Below are positions 18,867 through 26,015 of a stretch of DNA of 46,197 nt, in pieces (the stretch's first letter is position 1; every line of letters begins with the position of its first letter). The translations under genes and the position numbers were made by a program. Source of the DNA: an uncultured Acetobacteraceae bacterium (GTDB lineage Bacteria; Pseudomonadota; Alphaproteobacteria; Acetobacterales; Acetobacteraceae); assembly GCA_937873095.1 (NCBI GenBank), contig CALMVI010000115.1, positions 1 to 46,197 of the forward strand, given 5' to 3'. The notes under the pieces are model-generated. The model was given only the letters and a program-made list of their open reading frames with translations, had not been told where the DNA came from and did not search any database.

Positions 18867-19085
18867 TCAGCTTTCCTTTACCTGGGTGGGTTCGGCCTTG
18901 GCCGGCGCGGGCCGCTTGCGCGCCGCCTCCGCCTCCGCCTCGGCGTCCACGTCGACCAGGTTGCCGGTGCGGATCAGCTCGTCCACAAACGGTGTGCGCT
19001 CCAGCTCCACCTCGTCGTCGGTGACGTATTGCTTGCCCGGCAGCGGCACGCGCAGGCCTTTGGGCGCCCGAACTCGAACCCTCAT
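18867..19085 (-). CDS. DUF2635 protein (Mu gp38)
   Basis: The 72-residue protein has the gp38 pattern: VRVRAPKGLRVPLPGKQYVT with a C-terminal Ala/Glu/Lys tail. I chose the ATG at 19085 because it overlaps the gp37 stop (ATGA) and gives the normal small size; the frame is open far upstream only as a shadow of gp37. The role is unknown; it always precedes the sheath gene. Confidence 0.85.
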   Translation of the reverse strand: MRVRVRAPKGLRVPLPGKQYVTDDEVELERTPFVDELIRTGNLVDVDAEAEAEAARKRPAPAKAEPTQVKES

Positions 19086-19699
19086 TGTGTCGCTCCAAAC
19101 GTATAGTCGTCGCTGACCTGCACGGCGTCGCCGCTGTCGGGGAACACCCAGCCGGAGGCCACCTCGTTCCACAGGTCGGGCGTGGCCTCCGCTCCCTGCA
19201 GGCTGCGCGAGATCGCCAGGTCCAGCCCCTGCACGTCCACGTCGATGACGGCGACGGCCATGTTCTCGGCCGCCCACTCGACGCCGGCATTCGACGCCAG
19301 GCGCACGAGGCACGTCCCGACCGTAGCGCCAGGGTCGGCCAGGTCCGGCACCTTGAAGCCGTTCAGCACCAGGATCGCCGCCTGCACCACCTGGAACAGG
19401 CCCGACCCCTGGCTGTCGCCCATCAGGCGGCCGCGCTCGCCGGCCTCGTTCTTGACCACCAGGAACACCGAGAAGTGGGCCGCGCCGGCAAACGTGCTGC
19501 CGCCCTTGTTCTCGGCGCTGTTCCAGCCGAGGCCGACGAACGGCGTGCGCCGCACCACCTGCGCCCAGCTCGCCTGGGTGATCCGGGTCGGCATGACGTC
19601 GAACGTGAAGACGCTGGGCGGGAACGCTATCTGCAACCGCGCCTGAAGGCCGGCCAGCATCGAGCACAGCGGCCCGTTATCGATGACGCGGACGCTCAC
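19082..19699 (-). CDS. Mu gp37-like protein (DUF1834)
   Basis: The 205-residue protein is recognisable as the gp37 family by position and the segments LCSMLAGLQARLQIAFPPSV and AGAAHFSVFLVVKNEAGERG. I chose the GTG at 19699, which overlaps the gp36 stop as GTGA. These proteins are thought to act at the head-tail interface or tail terminus. Confidence 0.85.
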   Translation of the reverse strand: MSVRVIDNGPLCSMLAGLQARLQIAFPPSVFTFDVMPTRITQASWAQVVRRTPFVGLGWNSAENKGGSTFAGAAHFSVFLVVKNEAGERGRLMGDSQGSGLFQVVQAAILVLNGFKVPDLADPGATVGTCLVRLASNAGVEWAAENMAVAVIDVDVQGLDLAISRSLQGAEATPDLWNEVASGWVFPDSGDAVQVSDDYTFGATQ

Positions 19700-20235
19700 G
19701 GCGAACCGTCCGAGTAGCCAGGCAATCCCTGGTCCCAGAGCGGCGGCGACAGCCCGCCCGATCCGAACGACCCTGTGCTGCTGTTCGGGTAGGGCAGGTT
19801 GCCCGACACCACGTTGCCGTTGATGCCAGGCCCATACACCGCGTTGCGATCCGCCATCTGGGCGTTGCTCTGGTCGCCGTCCTGCACCTCGTCCAGGGGC
19901 AGGTTGGCCTTGCCGGCCGCGATGTTTTCCAGCCAGGTGATCGTCTCGCGGCGCGCCAGGCGCACGCTTTCGGAAGCCTCGCGCCCGTCGCCCGCGCACA
20001 GGTCGTAGCGCGCCAGGATGCAGGCGGCGCGGCTGATGCTGGAGGGCGCGCCGTCGATCGGCGTCGCGTAGCGCTTGGCGCAGTAGGTGTCGATCAGGTC
20101 GGACGCGTCGCCCAGCGCCAGCAGGATCGGGCCGTCATTGACCACGTCCATCGGCTGGTCCTGCGGCGTGGAGAGGCGGATCATCTCCGCCGCTCCGAAC
20201 CGCGTCACCATGTCGTCGACCGTCGCGTAGGGCAT
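19696..20235 (-). CDS. Mu gp36-like protein (DUF1320)
   Basis: The 179-residue protein has the DUF1320 signature: MPYATVDDMVTRFGAAEMIR, ALGDASDLIDTYCAKRYATP, CILARYDLCAGDGREASESV. It corresponds to head-completion/adaptor proteins of the gp6 type. The last 70 residues (after NLPLDEVQDGDQSN) are a Gly/Ser-rich extension beyond the usual family length. Confidence 0.88.
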   Translation of the reverse strand: MPYATVDDMVTRFGAAEMIRLSTPQDQPMDVVNDGPILLALGDASDLIDTYCAKRYATPIDGAPSSISRAACILARYDLCAGDGREASESVRLARRETITWLENIAAGKANLPLDEVQDGDQSNAQMADRNAVYGPGINGNVVSGNLPYPNSSTGSFGSGGLSPPLWDQGLPGYSDGSP

Positions 20236-20263
20236 CTACGTGCACATCGTCTCAAGAGCGTGC

Positions 20264-20929
20264 TTACGCACGACGCGCCCGATGCCGCCCGGCCCCGCGC
20301 GCCGTCACGTCTTCGACCCGGCGCTGCACCTCGGTGTCACCCGGCTCGGCCACGATGTCGTCGGCCAGCGGCGCCGGCCCCGGCTGCCCGGTGATCACGT
20401 CGCGCGGCGCGTCCTCGATCGCCCGCACCGCCAGCTCGTCGGCCAGCGCGTTGTCGGGCATACTGCCGTCCTGGACGACGACGGTCGGCGCGTTGCCGCC
20501 GGCGGGGATCGCCTCGGTGCCGTCGGCGCGCAGCACGGCCTGGCCGGCCGCGTCGCGCAGCACCACCTCGTCGGCCACGTGGCGCGTGGCGACCCCGGAC
20601 GACAGGCCCATCTCCAGTCCCGCGCGCTGCGTCCGCGCCACAGCACCTTGCAACCCGACATCGGCCGGGGCCGCGCCGGCCGCCTGGCCCACGGCACCGC
20701 GCGCGCCGCGGCCGGCCGGCTGCGGCATGACGCCGAGCTCGGCCTCCAGCGAGGCCAGCGTCAGCAGCTCGCCGCGCGCCAGCACCAGCGACGGCTCGGC
20801 CAGCATTTCGCGATACTGCTCCAGCGTGAACGACGCCGGGTCGTGCGTCTTGGCCAGCGGGTGGACGCGCCCGGCCCGGATCAGTCCGGGGTGCGAGCAG
20901 AAGATGATCAGAGCCTGAGCGTTCGTCAT
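20264..20929 (-). CDS. Mu gp35-like protein
   Basis: The 221-residue protein begins TNAQALIIFCSHPGLIRAGRV, the typical start of the gp35/HI1506 family, and contains YREMLAEPSLVLARGELLT. The remainder is Ala/Gly/Asp-rich low-complexity sequence. I chose the ATG at 20929; a GTG at 20953 lies inside the major capsid gene. The SD-like GAGGG lies about 10 bases upstream. Role unknown; position is directly after the major head protein. Confidence 0.8.
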   Translation of the reverse strand: MTNAQALIIFCSHPGLIRAGRVHPLAKTHDPASFTLEQYREMLAEPSLVLARGELLTLASLEAELGVMPQPAGRGARGAVGQAAGAAPADVGLQGAVARTQRAGLEMGLSSGVATRHVADEVVLRDAAGQAVLRADGTEAIPAGGNAPTVVVQDGSMPDNALADELAVRAIEDAPRDVITGQPGPAPLADDIVAEPGDTEVQRRVEDVTARGAGRHRARRA

Positions 20930-20940
20930 GATGCGATCCC

Positions 20941-21864
20941 TCAGTTCAGCCACTTGAACTCGATCGGCTCAAACATGCCGATCACGTCGTTCTCGACGAG
21001 CGTGGTGGGCGCGCTCGGATCGTTCGCGATCAGGTTGTTCTTGTAGTAGGCCATGGCGCGCGGGTAGAGCGCGCTCGGCACCACCAGGATGTTCGGCGTG
21101 ATGCCCATCGGCGTGCCGTCCGGCCGGCGGATCAGCGCCATCGCCGTGCGCGCCGCGATCAGGGCCGCCGGCGTCAGCGTGGCCGTCGAGTAGTAGGCCA
21201 GCTGCCACAGTCCGAAGCCCGCGTTGCAGCGTCCGCGCGTGCCCCACAGGAACTCGTCGTTGTCGAACACCGACGGGTCTTCGGGGCTGAAACGGGAGTT
21301 CAGGCTGAAGGGCACGCGGCTCTGGAAGATGAACGGCTTCAGCACGCGGCTGTTGTCGATCAGATACCAGCCAGGGCCCTGGTTCGGATTGCTGACGTTG
21401 GCCACCGTGATCGGGTTGCCGTTCGCGTCGAAGTTCGGGTGCGCCAGGTCGAAGAAGTTCTGGCCGTCATAGATTTTCGTGGTCGTGCCGAGCTTGACGA
21501 GCTGGCTGACCAGCAGGTCCGGAAAGCGCGCCGCCGCCTGGCCCATCTCGGCGGCGATCGGGTTGTAGATGCCGAAGCGGTCGTCCTCGATGTCTTCCCG
21601 CTTGACGCCGATCGTCTGCTCGAACGTGCGGTTGGTGATCGTAAAGCTGGCCTGGGTCAGGCTCTGCACCTCGCGCGGGCCGATGAACTCGCGCAGACCG
21701 CGCAGCATGTCCAGGCGCGGATACACCTCGGCCGAACCGTCGGAGGGCGCCTCGAACGTGAACCTGCGGAAGACGCTGGCCGCTTCGTAGAGCTGGGTGT
21801 TGAACGCCAGCGTCAGGCCGTTGTTGATCGACCCCAGGAGCGAGGCGGTGATTACGGTTGCCAT
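20941..21864 (-). CDS. Major capsid protein (Mu gp34, gene T)
   Basis: The 307-residue protein matches Mu gpT in size and pattern: NNGLTLAFNTQLYEAASVFR, then EVQSLTQASFTITNRTFEQT, IGVKREDIEDDRFGIY, DGQNFFDLAHPNF and a C-terminal PNILVVPSALYPRAMAYYKN. HK97-type fold is expected from the family. It follows the scaffold/protease and decoration genes. Confidence 0.95.
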   Translation of the reverse strand: MATVITASLLGSINNGLTLAFNTQLYEAASVFRRFTFEAPSDGSAEVYPRLDMLRGLREFIGPREVQSLTQASFTITNRTFEQTIGVKREDIEDDRFGIYNPIAAEMGQAAARFPDLLVSQLVKLGTTTKIYDGQNFFDLAHPNFDANGNPITVANVSNPNQGPGWYLIDNSRVLKPFIFQSRVPFSLNSRFSPEDPSVFDNDEFLWGTRGRCNAGFGLWQLAYYSTATLTPAALIAARTAMALIRRPDGTPMGITPNILVVPSALYPRAMAYYKNNLIANDPSAPTTLVENDVIGMFEPIEFKWLN

Positions 21865-21866
21865 GT

Positions 21867-22289
21867 CTAGCTCCCTTGGATGCTGACGAAGGTCAGCCCG
21901 TTATCGAGGCCGGCGAGCGTTCCGAGCGCGAGGTTGGCGAGCGACCCCGTGGTCGACGCCAGCGTGCAGGTCGCGTCGTCGGTCGCGTAGACTGCCTGCT
22001 GGATGTTCGAGGGCGTGGCGGCCGGCACCACCAGGCCCCAGGTGCCCTTCATCGGCACGATTATAGGACCCGGCACTTGGCTGCCGGTGTTGTCGTAGTT
22101 GAGGTTGGACAGGCCGAGCAGGATTACAGTGCCGGCCGTCTGCGCGCGCTGGATCTGGCCGGCTGCGTTGATGCCGACGATCGAGCCGCGGAACACCTTC
22201 TCGCCCGGCGCGATCGGGTAGCCGAAGGTGTTGCGGGTCGGCTCCGCGCCGCGGCGCAGCGGGATGATGTCTGCGGTCAGCGCAGCCAT
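21867..22289 (-). CDS. Head decoration-type protein (DUF2190-like)
   Basis: The 140-residue protein lies between the protease and the major capsid gene, where capsid-stabilising proteins are found. Its N-terminal part (TRNTFGYPIAPGEKVFRGSI then VGINAAGQIQRAQTAG) matches the DUF2190-like beta-barrel proteins. It is probably a trimeric decoration protein. Confidence 0.75.
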   Translation of the reverse strand: MAALTADIIPLRRGAEPTRNTFGYPIAPGEKVFRGSIVGINAAGQIQRAQTAGTVILLGLSNLNYDNTGSQVPGPIIVPMKGTWGLVVPAATPSNIQQAVYATDDATCTLASTTGSLANLALGTLAGLDNGLTFVSIQGS

Positions 22290-22290
22290 T

Positions 22291-22854
22291 CTACTTGCTC
22301 CCCTTCATCTTGGCCTTGTGCTCGGCGAATTTTTTGGGATCGATGCCCATCTTCGCCGCGACCGCGTGATCGTCGGCGGTCAGCTCGCCCATGCCGTCGC
22401 CGGCGGCCGCTTGCAGCGTCACCTGCTCCTGCGTCACCCCGCCGGCGTTGATGCTGGCCAGCTTGCCAACCTCCAGCTCCACCGAGGCGGCGTCCTGGGC
22501 GTGGCGGGCGATGTAATGGTCGCGCAGCGGGGCGATCGGCTTGCCTGCCTTGATCGCGCCGTCGACAAAGGTCACCGCCTTGTCCCGCGCCCGCTCGGTC
22601 TGCAGCGTGGTCAGCTCGGTCTGCAGCGTGGTCACCTTGCCCACCAGGTCGCCGGAGCTGGCGCGCTGCGTCTGCAGCGCGGTGATCAGCCCGCGCTCGT
22701 CCGCGGCCGTCACGCCGGCGGCGTCGGCGATCGCCTTGACCGCCTGGCTGTGCGCCGAGACGACAGTCGCGTTCTCGCGCACGCGGGCCAGGCAGGCCGC
22801 CTCGTCCGCCGTGTCGGGCAGGCCGAGGGCGGCGCGCAACGCTGCAATGTCCAT
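22291..22854 (-). CDS. Possible nested scaffold (Mu gpZ-like internal start)
   Basis: Inside the protease/scaffold gene, an in-frame ATG at 22854 is preceded by AGGA about 8 bases upstream and would give 187 residues starting MDIAALRAALGLPDTADEA, covering just the coiled-coil scaffold half. In Mu the scaffold gpZ is made from an internal start of gene I. Whether this start is used here is an inference from the Mu parallel and the SD-like sequence. Confidence 0.45.
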   Translation of the reverse strand: MDIAALRAALGLPDTADEAACLARVRENATVVSAHSQAVKAIADAAGVTAADERGLITALQTQRASSGDLVGKVTTLQTELTTLQTERARDKAVTFVDGAIKAGKPIAPLRDHYIARHAQDAASVELEVGKLASINAGGVTQEQVTLQAAAGDGMGELTADDHAVAAKMGIDPKKFAEHKAKMKGSK

Positions 22855-23313
22855 GTCTGCATCCTGCTTGGAGTGGAGTGTAGTCAGCTCGCCGAGGTTC
22901 GGCGCGTTGGTGAGGCTGGCGCGCAGCACGCGGAGAACGGATCCCTGCAGCGTCACCTCCATGGCCGGGCTCAGGCCGCGATAGGCGCGCTCGGCCATCA
23001 GCGCCGCGCCGGAGGGCGTCCACTCGACATGGCCCCAGACGCCGTCGGCCCGCGCCTCCATGCGGTCGACCCAGCCCCGCGCCGGGCTGGGGATGCCGCT
23101 CTTCTTCGCGTGGTCGATCGCGTGGTTCTCATCGATCGCGATCTTGCCGCCCGCCATGCTGGCGGTGATGACCGAGGCGGGTGCCGCCAGCGTGTAGGGG
23201 CCGCGACCGTCGATGCCGCGCACGGTGCCGGCGGGCACCAGGTGCAGCCATTCCGGCGGGGGCGCGCCTGCGGCCACCTCCGGCAGCGCCGAGTGGAGTG
23301 TTACCGTGTCCAT
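22291..23313 (-). CDS. Prohead protease/scaffold (Mu gp32, gene I)
   Basis: The 340-residue protein is Mu-like prophage I protein. Its N-terminal protease half has GKIAIDENHAIDHAKKSGIP, GWVDRMEARADGVWGHVEW and AYRGLSPAMEV; the conserved H and S in these segments are the likely catalytic pair, by analogy with the family. The C-terminal half is a helical scaffold rich in Lys and Glu. The ATG at 23313 is used because the late-promoter motif at 23348-23369 lies upstream of it; an open frame reaching 23391 would start inside or above that promoter. The protease processes head proteins and the scaffold during capsid maturation. Confidence 0.88.
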   Translation of the reverse strand: MDTVTLHSALPEVAAGAPPPEWLHLVPAGTVRGIDGRGPYTLAAPASVITASMAGGKIAIDENHAIDHAKKSGIPSPARGWVDRMEARADGVWGHVEWTPSGAALMAERAYRGLSPAMEVTLQGSVLRVLRASLTNAPNLGELTTLHSKQDADMDIAALRAALGLPDTADEAACLARVRENATVVSAHSQAVKAIADAAGVTAADERGLITALQTQRASSGDLVGKVTTLQTELTTLQTERARDKAVTFVDGAIKAGKPIAPLRDHYIARHAQDAASVELEVGKLASINAGGVTQEQVTLQAAAGDGMGELTADDHAVAAKMGIDPKKFAEHKAKMKGSK

Positions 23314-23347
23314 CGCCACGATAGGTCGCAGATGCACACGCCGCCGT

Positions 23348-23369
23348 GCATGCGCGCCATGGATGGGGA
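23348..23369 (-). promoter_or_regulatory. Late-promoter/activator motif before the protease gene
   Basis: It is 20 of 22 bases identical to the copies at 10673 and 35739 (AT instead of GC at the centre). Reading on the minus strand, a TATCGT box follows 24 bases after the motif, directly before the protease ATG at 23313. The position is equivalent to PI of Mu. Confidence 0.65.
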
Positions 23370-23379
23370 GCATGACAAT

Positions 23380-23405
23380 GGCCCGGTCCATCGCTGGGCC
23401 GGGCC
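23380..23405 (-). terminator. Hairpin upstream of the protease promoter
   Basis: GGCCCGG and CCGGGCC form a perfect 7-bp GC stem with a 12-base loop, lying between the end of the accessory gene at 23545 and the late-promoter motif. There is no U-run, so if it terminates transcription it does so weakly or with a factor. It would insulate the protease operon from upstream reading. Confidence 0.35.
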
Positions 23406-23544
23406 TGTTACTGTCTCGCGCGCTGGGCGGCTTTAGAGGCTTCTGAGCATCCCAGACCGTTTACTGGTAAAATCGCCGTCCTGCGCGACCCGCCGGCTTC
23501 TTAAACGCCAATCCAGCGCCAGGGGTCGCCTTCTGGATCGATGT

Positions 23545-24015
23545 TCACCTTGGGCTCATACAGGACCAGCAAATCCGGGAGAGCCCGAACGTCGGCTGCC
23601 CACCACAGTGCATGCACTTTGGAAGGAAAGCGCGTTCGACCTTCTCAGCCTTTGCCCTCTCCGCTGCCTTGATAGCCGCCTCCTTCTCGGCACGCCGCGC
23701 GTCCTCCCGTTCTTTTTGTTGCCGCGACGTCTGGGCACGTTGCTCGTGCAACGACCTGACGTGATCTGGCGCCGCCCCCTTGCCGGTCTCCAACCAAAAT
23801 AACCCGCATGCCGCAAGGTCGGCGATCCTTTCGGCGTGCGCTTTAGAAGGACAGCCACGGCCTTTCATCCACTTGGACAACAGAGCCGGGGAAACGCCAA
23901 GCTGCTGTGCAAGGTCGATGAAGCGGATGCTTTTGCCTTGGCAGGCATCGGCGATCCGCTCGCCTATGGCGTGCCACTCGCTGCGCGCCCTCCAAGGTGT
24001 CGGGCCTTTGTTCAT
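23545..24015 (-). CDS. XRE-type HTH protein with coiled coil and zinc ribbon
   Basis: The 156-residue protein has an N-terminal helix-turn-helix (residues about 15-68: ERIADACQGKSIRFIDLAQQ then LGVSPALLSKWMKGRGCPS). A charged coiled coil follows (about 95-128, EREDARRAEKEAAIKAAERA), then a C-terminal zinc ribbon with C134-x2-C137 and C149-x2-C152. The start at 24015 overlaps the upstream gene's stop (ATGA). It sits between gpG and the protease, where Mu has no regulator. It is probably a DNA-binding regulator of the accessory cluster or of host genes; the three-part layout is unfamiliar to me. Confidence 0.7.
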   Translation of the reverse strand: MNKGPTPWRARSEWHAIGERIADACQGKSIRFIDLAQQLGVSPALLSKWMKGRGCPSKAHAERIADLAACGLFWLETGKGAAPDHVRSLHEQRAQTSRQQKEREDARRAEKEAAIKAAERAKAEKVERAFLPKCMHCGGQPTFGLSRICWSCMSPR

Positions 24016-24242
24016 GCCGCTTTCTTGGCCAGGCGGAACTCGAGCTCGAAGCTGATGCCCTCGGCTTCGCGAAAGGCGCGTGCCAGGGCGGTGAAGGCTT
24101 TCGCCAGGCCGTCGGCCTGCTCGGCCGTGATGTGGATGCCGTCCGGCTTCGGCTCGTCCAAGCGCAGCAGCGTGCGCAGGTAATCCGTCTGGGCGTGCAA
24201 CTCGGCGTCCAGCTTGCCACGCGGCTTGGGTGTGTCTGTCAT
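24012..24242 (-). CDS. Small unknown protein coupled to the HTH/zinc protein
   Basis: The 76-residue helical protein (TDTPKPRGKLDAELHAQTDY then EAEGISFELEFRLAKKAA) belongs to no family I recognise. I chose the ATG at 24242 with AAGG about 11 bases upstream. Its stop overlaps the next start by ATGA, so the two are translated together and may act together. Confidence 0.6.
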   Translation of the reverse strand: MTDTPKPRGKLDAELHAQTDYLRTLLRLDEPKPDGIHITAEQADGLAKAFTALARAFREAEGISFELEFRLAKKAA

Positions 24243-24256
24243 CGTTCGGTCGCCTT

Positions 24257-24478
24257 CTAGAGCGAGTGACCTGGCGCACCACGCGCCGAGCCGGGAGCTA
24301 GAAACCGCCAAACGAACGGCACCACAGCCTTTAGGCTCTCGCCCTGGACATACGCTGCGGTCTCCCGGCTGCCCGGCGAAGGGCGTCCGTCTCTGGTCCA
24401 ATCGATGCAGTAGCGTTCGGCGGAGTTTCTAGGTCCGTGAATCGACCCTAAGAGGCAGCTTAGCGGCCGGTCAAGCAC
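24257..24478 (-). CDS. Possible small protein, GTG start
   Basis: A 73-codon frame opens with GTG at 24478, three bases after the stop of the lipoprotein gene, with AAGGTGAG at SD distance, and fills the gap before the next gene. It has lower GC at third positions than its neighbours, and no family is recognised (contains SAERYCIDWTRDGRP). It could instead be non-coding; the region also holds an inverted repeat (24298-24432). Confidence 0.3.
   Translation of the reverse strand: MLDRPLSCLLGSIHGPRNSAERYCIDWTRDGRPSPGSRETAAYVQGESLKAVVPFVWRFLAPGSARGAPGHSL
24298..24432. repeat. Imperfect inverted repeat, about 18 bp arms
   Basis: CTAGAAACCGCCAAACGAAC at 24298-24317 pairs with GTTCGGCGGAGTTTCTAG at 24415-24432; 16 positions pair with two small bulges. 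The arms are about 97 bases apart. It could be a long-range RNA stem or a pair of protein-binding sites, or chance within a small gene. Confidence 0.3.
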
Positions 24479-24481
24479 TTC

Positions 24482-24913
24482 TCACCTTGCTGGCCGAGGT
24501 GGCGGAGGTTGATGCGTGAGACCCGTAACATCGACGCTACCTTCGCATCCATCATGGGGGCCGCTCACCACGGCCGCTGTTCGGGTGAAAATGCCCGCCC
24601 CACTGACTATAAGCTTCGTTCCCGGCTCGACCACGCAAGCGATGAGACCTAGCATCTGAGTGGCATGTGAACGAAACTCGCCGGCTGCGATGAACGCCTC
24701 TCCTTTGTCCTTTGCGATATCGTCACGCCAGATAATCAGCTTGTGCCCCTTGGGTGGTTGATCGACGTACCACGTCGTGAGGTTGGCAAGCTCCTGATCA
24801 ACGTTGGCTCCCGGTGGACCACCTGCCGTGCAGGCATAGACTACGCCGACGATGACACACAGTCCGAGCAGGCCTTTGACCCACTCTCCGGCAGTCAAAG
24901 GCTTCTTGGCCAT
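24482..24913 (-). CDS. Putative lipoprotein or membrane-anchored protein
   Basis: The 143-residue protein has an N-terminal hydrophobic segment (VKGLLGLCVIVGVVYACTAG) with a lipobox-like VYAC, so it is probably exported and lipidated, or anchored by one membrane helix. The rest is hydrophilic with two further cysteines. GAGG lies 5 bases before the ATG at 24913. No family recognised. In an accessory position between gpG and the protease, it could be a surface factor expressed from the prophage, such as an exclusion protein, but nothing in the sequence proves this. Confidence 0.6.
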   Translation of the reverse strand: MAKKPLTAGEWVKGLLGLCVIVGVVYACTAGGPPGANVDQELANLTTWYVDQPPKGHKLIIWRDDIAKDKGEAFIAAGEFRSHATQMLGLIACVVEPGTKLIVSGAGIFTRTAAVVSGPHDGCEGSVDVTGLTHQPPPPRPAR

Positions 24914-24939
24914 AGGTCCTCGCGTCAGCAACCCGGTTA

Positions 24940-25461
24940 CTATGACCGTTTCAGCGCCCAGTAGTAAAATTCGTCCACGACCTCCACCATCATGCGCTCG
25001 TCGGCCGGGCTGATGCCGAGATACGGGCGGGCGGGGATCGTCACCGATTTCGCGCGCACGATGCCGCCGCCGGAGCTCAGGCGGAACACCAGGGCGCGGG
25101 CGTTCTTCGGCACGATCTTGCCGCCGAACTGGTGGATGGCGGCGTACACCTTGTTGCTGCCGACGATCACCTGGTTGTGGCCGGCGGCCATCGTCAGGCT
25201 GCCGAGCAGGCCGCCTTGCGTCCCGCGCTCCAGCAGCATGCCGGGCATCCGCTTGATCGCCGCGTAGGCGGGGCTCAGCGCGTGCCACGGGCGGCCGTCC
25301 GGCCCGACCGTGCCGCCCAGCCTCGCCTCTGTGCTCGCCAGCAGCCCCACGCCGATCGCGCGCGCCACCGGCGTCGTGTCCCGCATCAGCGCGCGCAGCC
25401 GGGTCAGCCCGGCCGTCAGCTCGTGCAGGTCGAGCGTCGCCGTCAGCCGGGCGCCGGTCAT
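24940..25461 (-). CDS. Virion morphogenesis/tail completion protein (Mu gpG)
   Basis: The 173-residue protein matches the gpG/phage tail S family (PF05069): LTRLRALMRDTTPVARAIGV, the P-G-x-W segment GPDGRPWHALSPAY, then LLGSLTMAAGHNQVIVGS, AAIHQFGGKIVPKNARALVF and PARPYLGISPADE. In Mu it follows gp30 and acts in head-tail joining. Here two small accessory genes separate it from gp30. Confidence 0.9.
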   Translation of the reverse strand: MTGARLTATLDLHELTAGLTRLRALMRDTTPVARAIGVGLLASTEARLGGTVGPDGRPWHALSPAYAAIKRMPGMLLERGTQGGLLGSLTMAAGHNQVIVGSNKVYAAIHQFGGKIVPKNARALVFRLSSGGGIVRAKSVTIPARPYLGISPADERMMVEVVDEFYYWALKRS

Positions 25462-25480
25462 CGCAGGATCACGTCTGCAA

Positions 25481-25729
25481 TCAGCCGACCGACACCGGCG
25501 ATCCGGCCTGGTCTGACGGCGCATCAAGAGCCTCGAGCTCCTGCAGATATTCGAGCGCCGTGGGGTCGCGTTCGCAAAGCAGCAGCAGACGCCGTACCGG
25601 CTCCGGCACCACGCGCTCTCCGCACGCATATTGCCGAGACGTGCGAGGCGCCTGTCCAGTCACTCGCGCCGCCCCGGTCTGTGTCAGACCGAGGCGGGCG
25701 AGCTGGGCGCGGTAGTCGTCAGAGGTCAT
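25481..25729 (-). CDS. Small HTH transcriptional regulator
   Basis: The 82-residue protein has a helix-turn-helix in residues 8-45 (RLGLTQTGAARVTGQAPRTS then RQYACGERVVPEPVRRLLL), the arrangement of small Xre-like prophage regulators. Its start overlaps the stop of the 65-residue upstream gene by ATGA. It sits between gp30 and gpG, so it is an insertion relative to Mu. Confidence 0.75.
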   Translation of the reverse strand: MTSDDYRAQLARLGLTQTGAARVTGQAPRTSRQYACGERVVPEPVRRLLLLCERDPTALEYLQELEALDAPSDQAGSPVSVG

Positions 25730-25923
25730 GCTGATCGGAAGCCGTTGGCCGCGTCACATGCCTCACTGGTCACGTCATTGCCATCCTGATCCAGCACGCG
25801 ACGCAAGTTGCCCGTGTGGGCGGACTGGTAGGAGCGTCCAGCCGCCTTGAGCGTGCGGTGGCGAGAGACCTCCGAGTAAGCCTGCTGATCGACGTTGGCA
25901 TAGACGGTGTAGGTGCTGGCCAT
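25726..25923 (-). CDS. Small unknown protein upstream of HTH gene
   Basis: The 65-residue protein starts ASTYTVYANVDQQAYSEVSR and ends LDQDGNDVTSEACDAANGF; the pattern suggests a small alpha/beta protein. GAGAG lies upstream of the ATG at 25923. It overlaps the HTH gene (ATGA). Unknown function; it and the HTH gene form a two-gene unit preceded by an inverted repeat at 25973-25991. Confidence 0.55.
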   Translation of the reverse strand: MASTYTVYANVDQQAYSEVSRHRTLKAAGRSYQSAHTGNLRRVLDQDGNDVTSEACDAANGFRSA

Positions 25924-25972
25924 GATCTGATCTCTCGCTCTGCCGGGCTTGATCGCCCTGACACGGACAGAA

Positions 25973-25991
25973 ATAGGCGCGTTGTGCCTAT
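25973..25991. repeat. Inverted repeat ATAGGC-7-GCCTAT
   Basis: A perfect 6-bp dyad with a 7-base spacer lies in the 92-bp gap between gp30 and the two-gene HTH unit, about 50 bases before its first start. It may be an operator for the HTH protein (autoregulation) or a weak terminator for gp30. Confidence 0.35.
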
Positions 25992-26015
25992 GGGTCAAGC
26001 GGTTTTACGTGCAAA

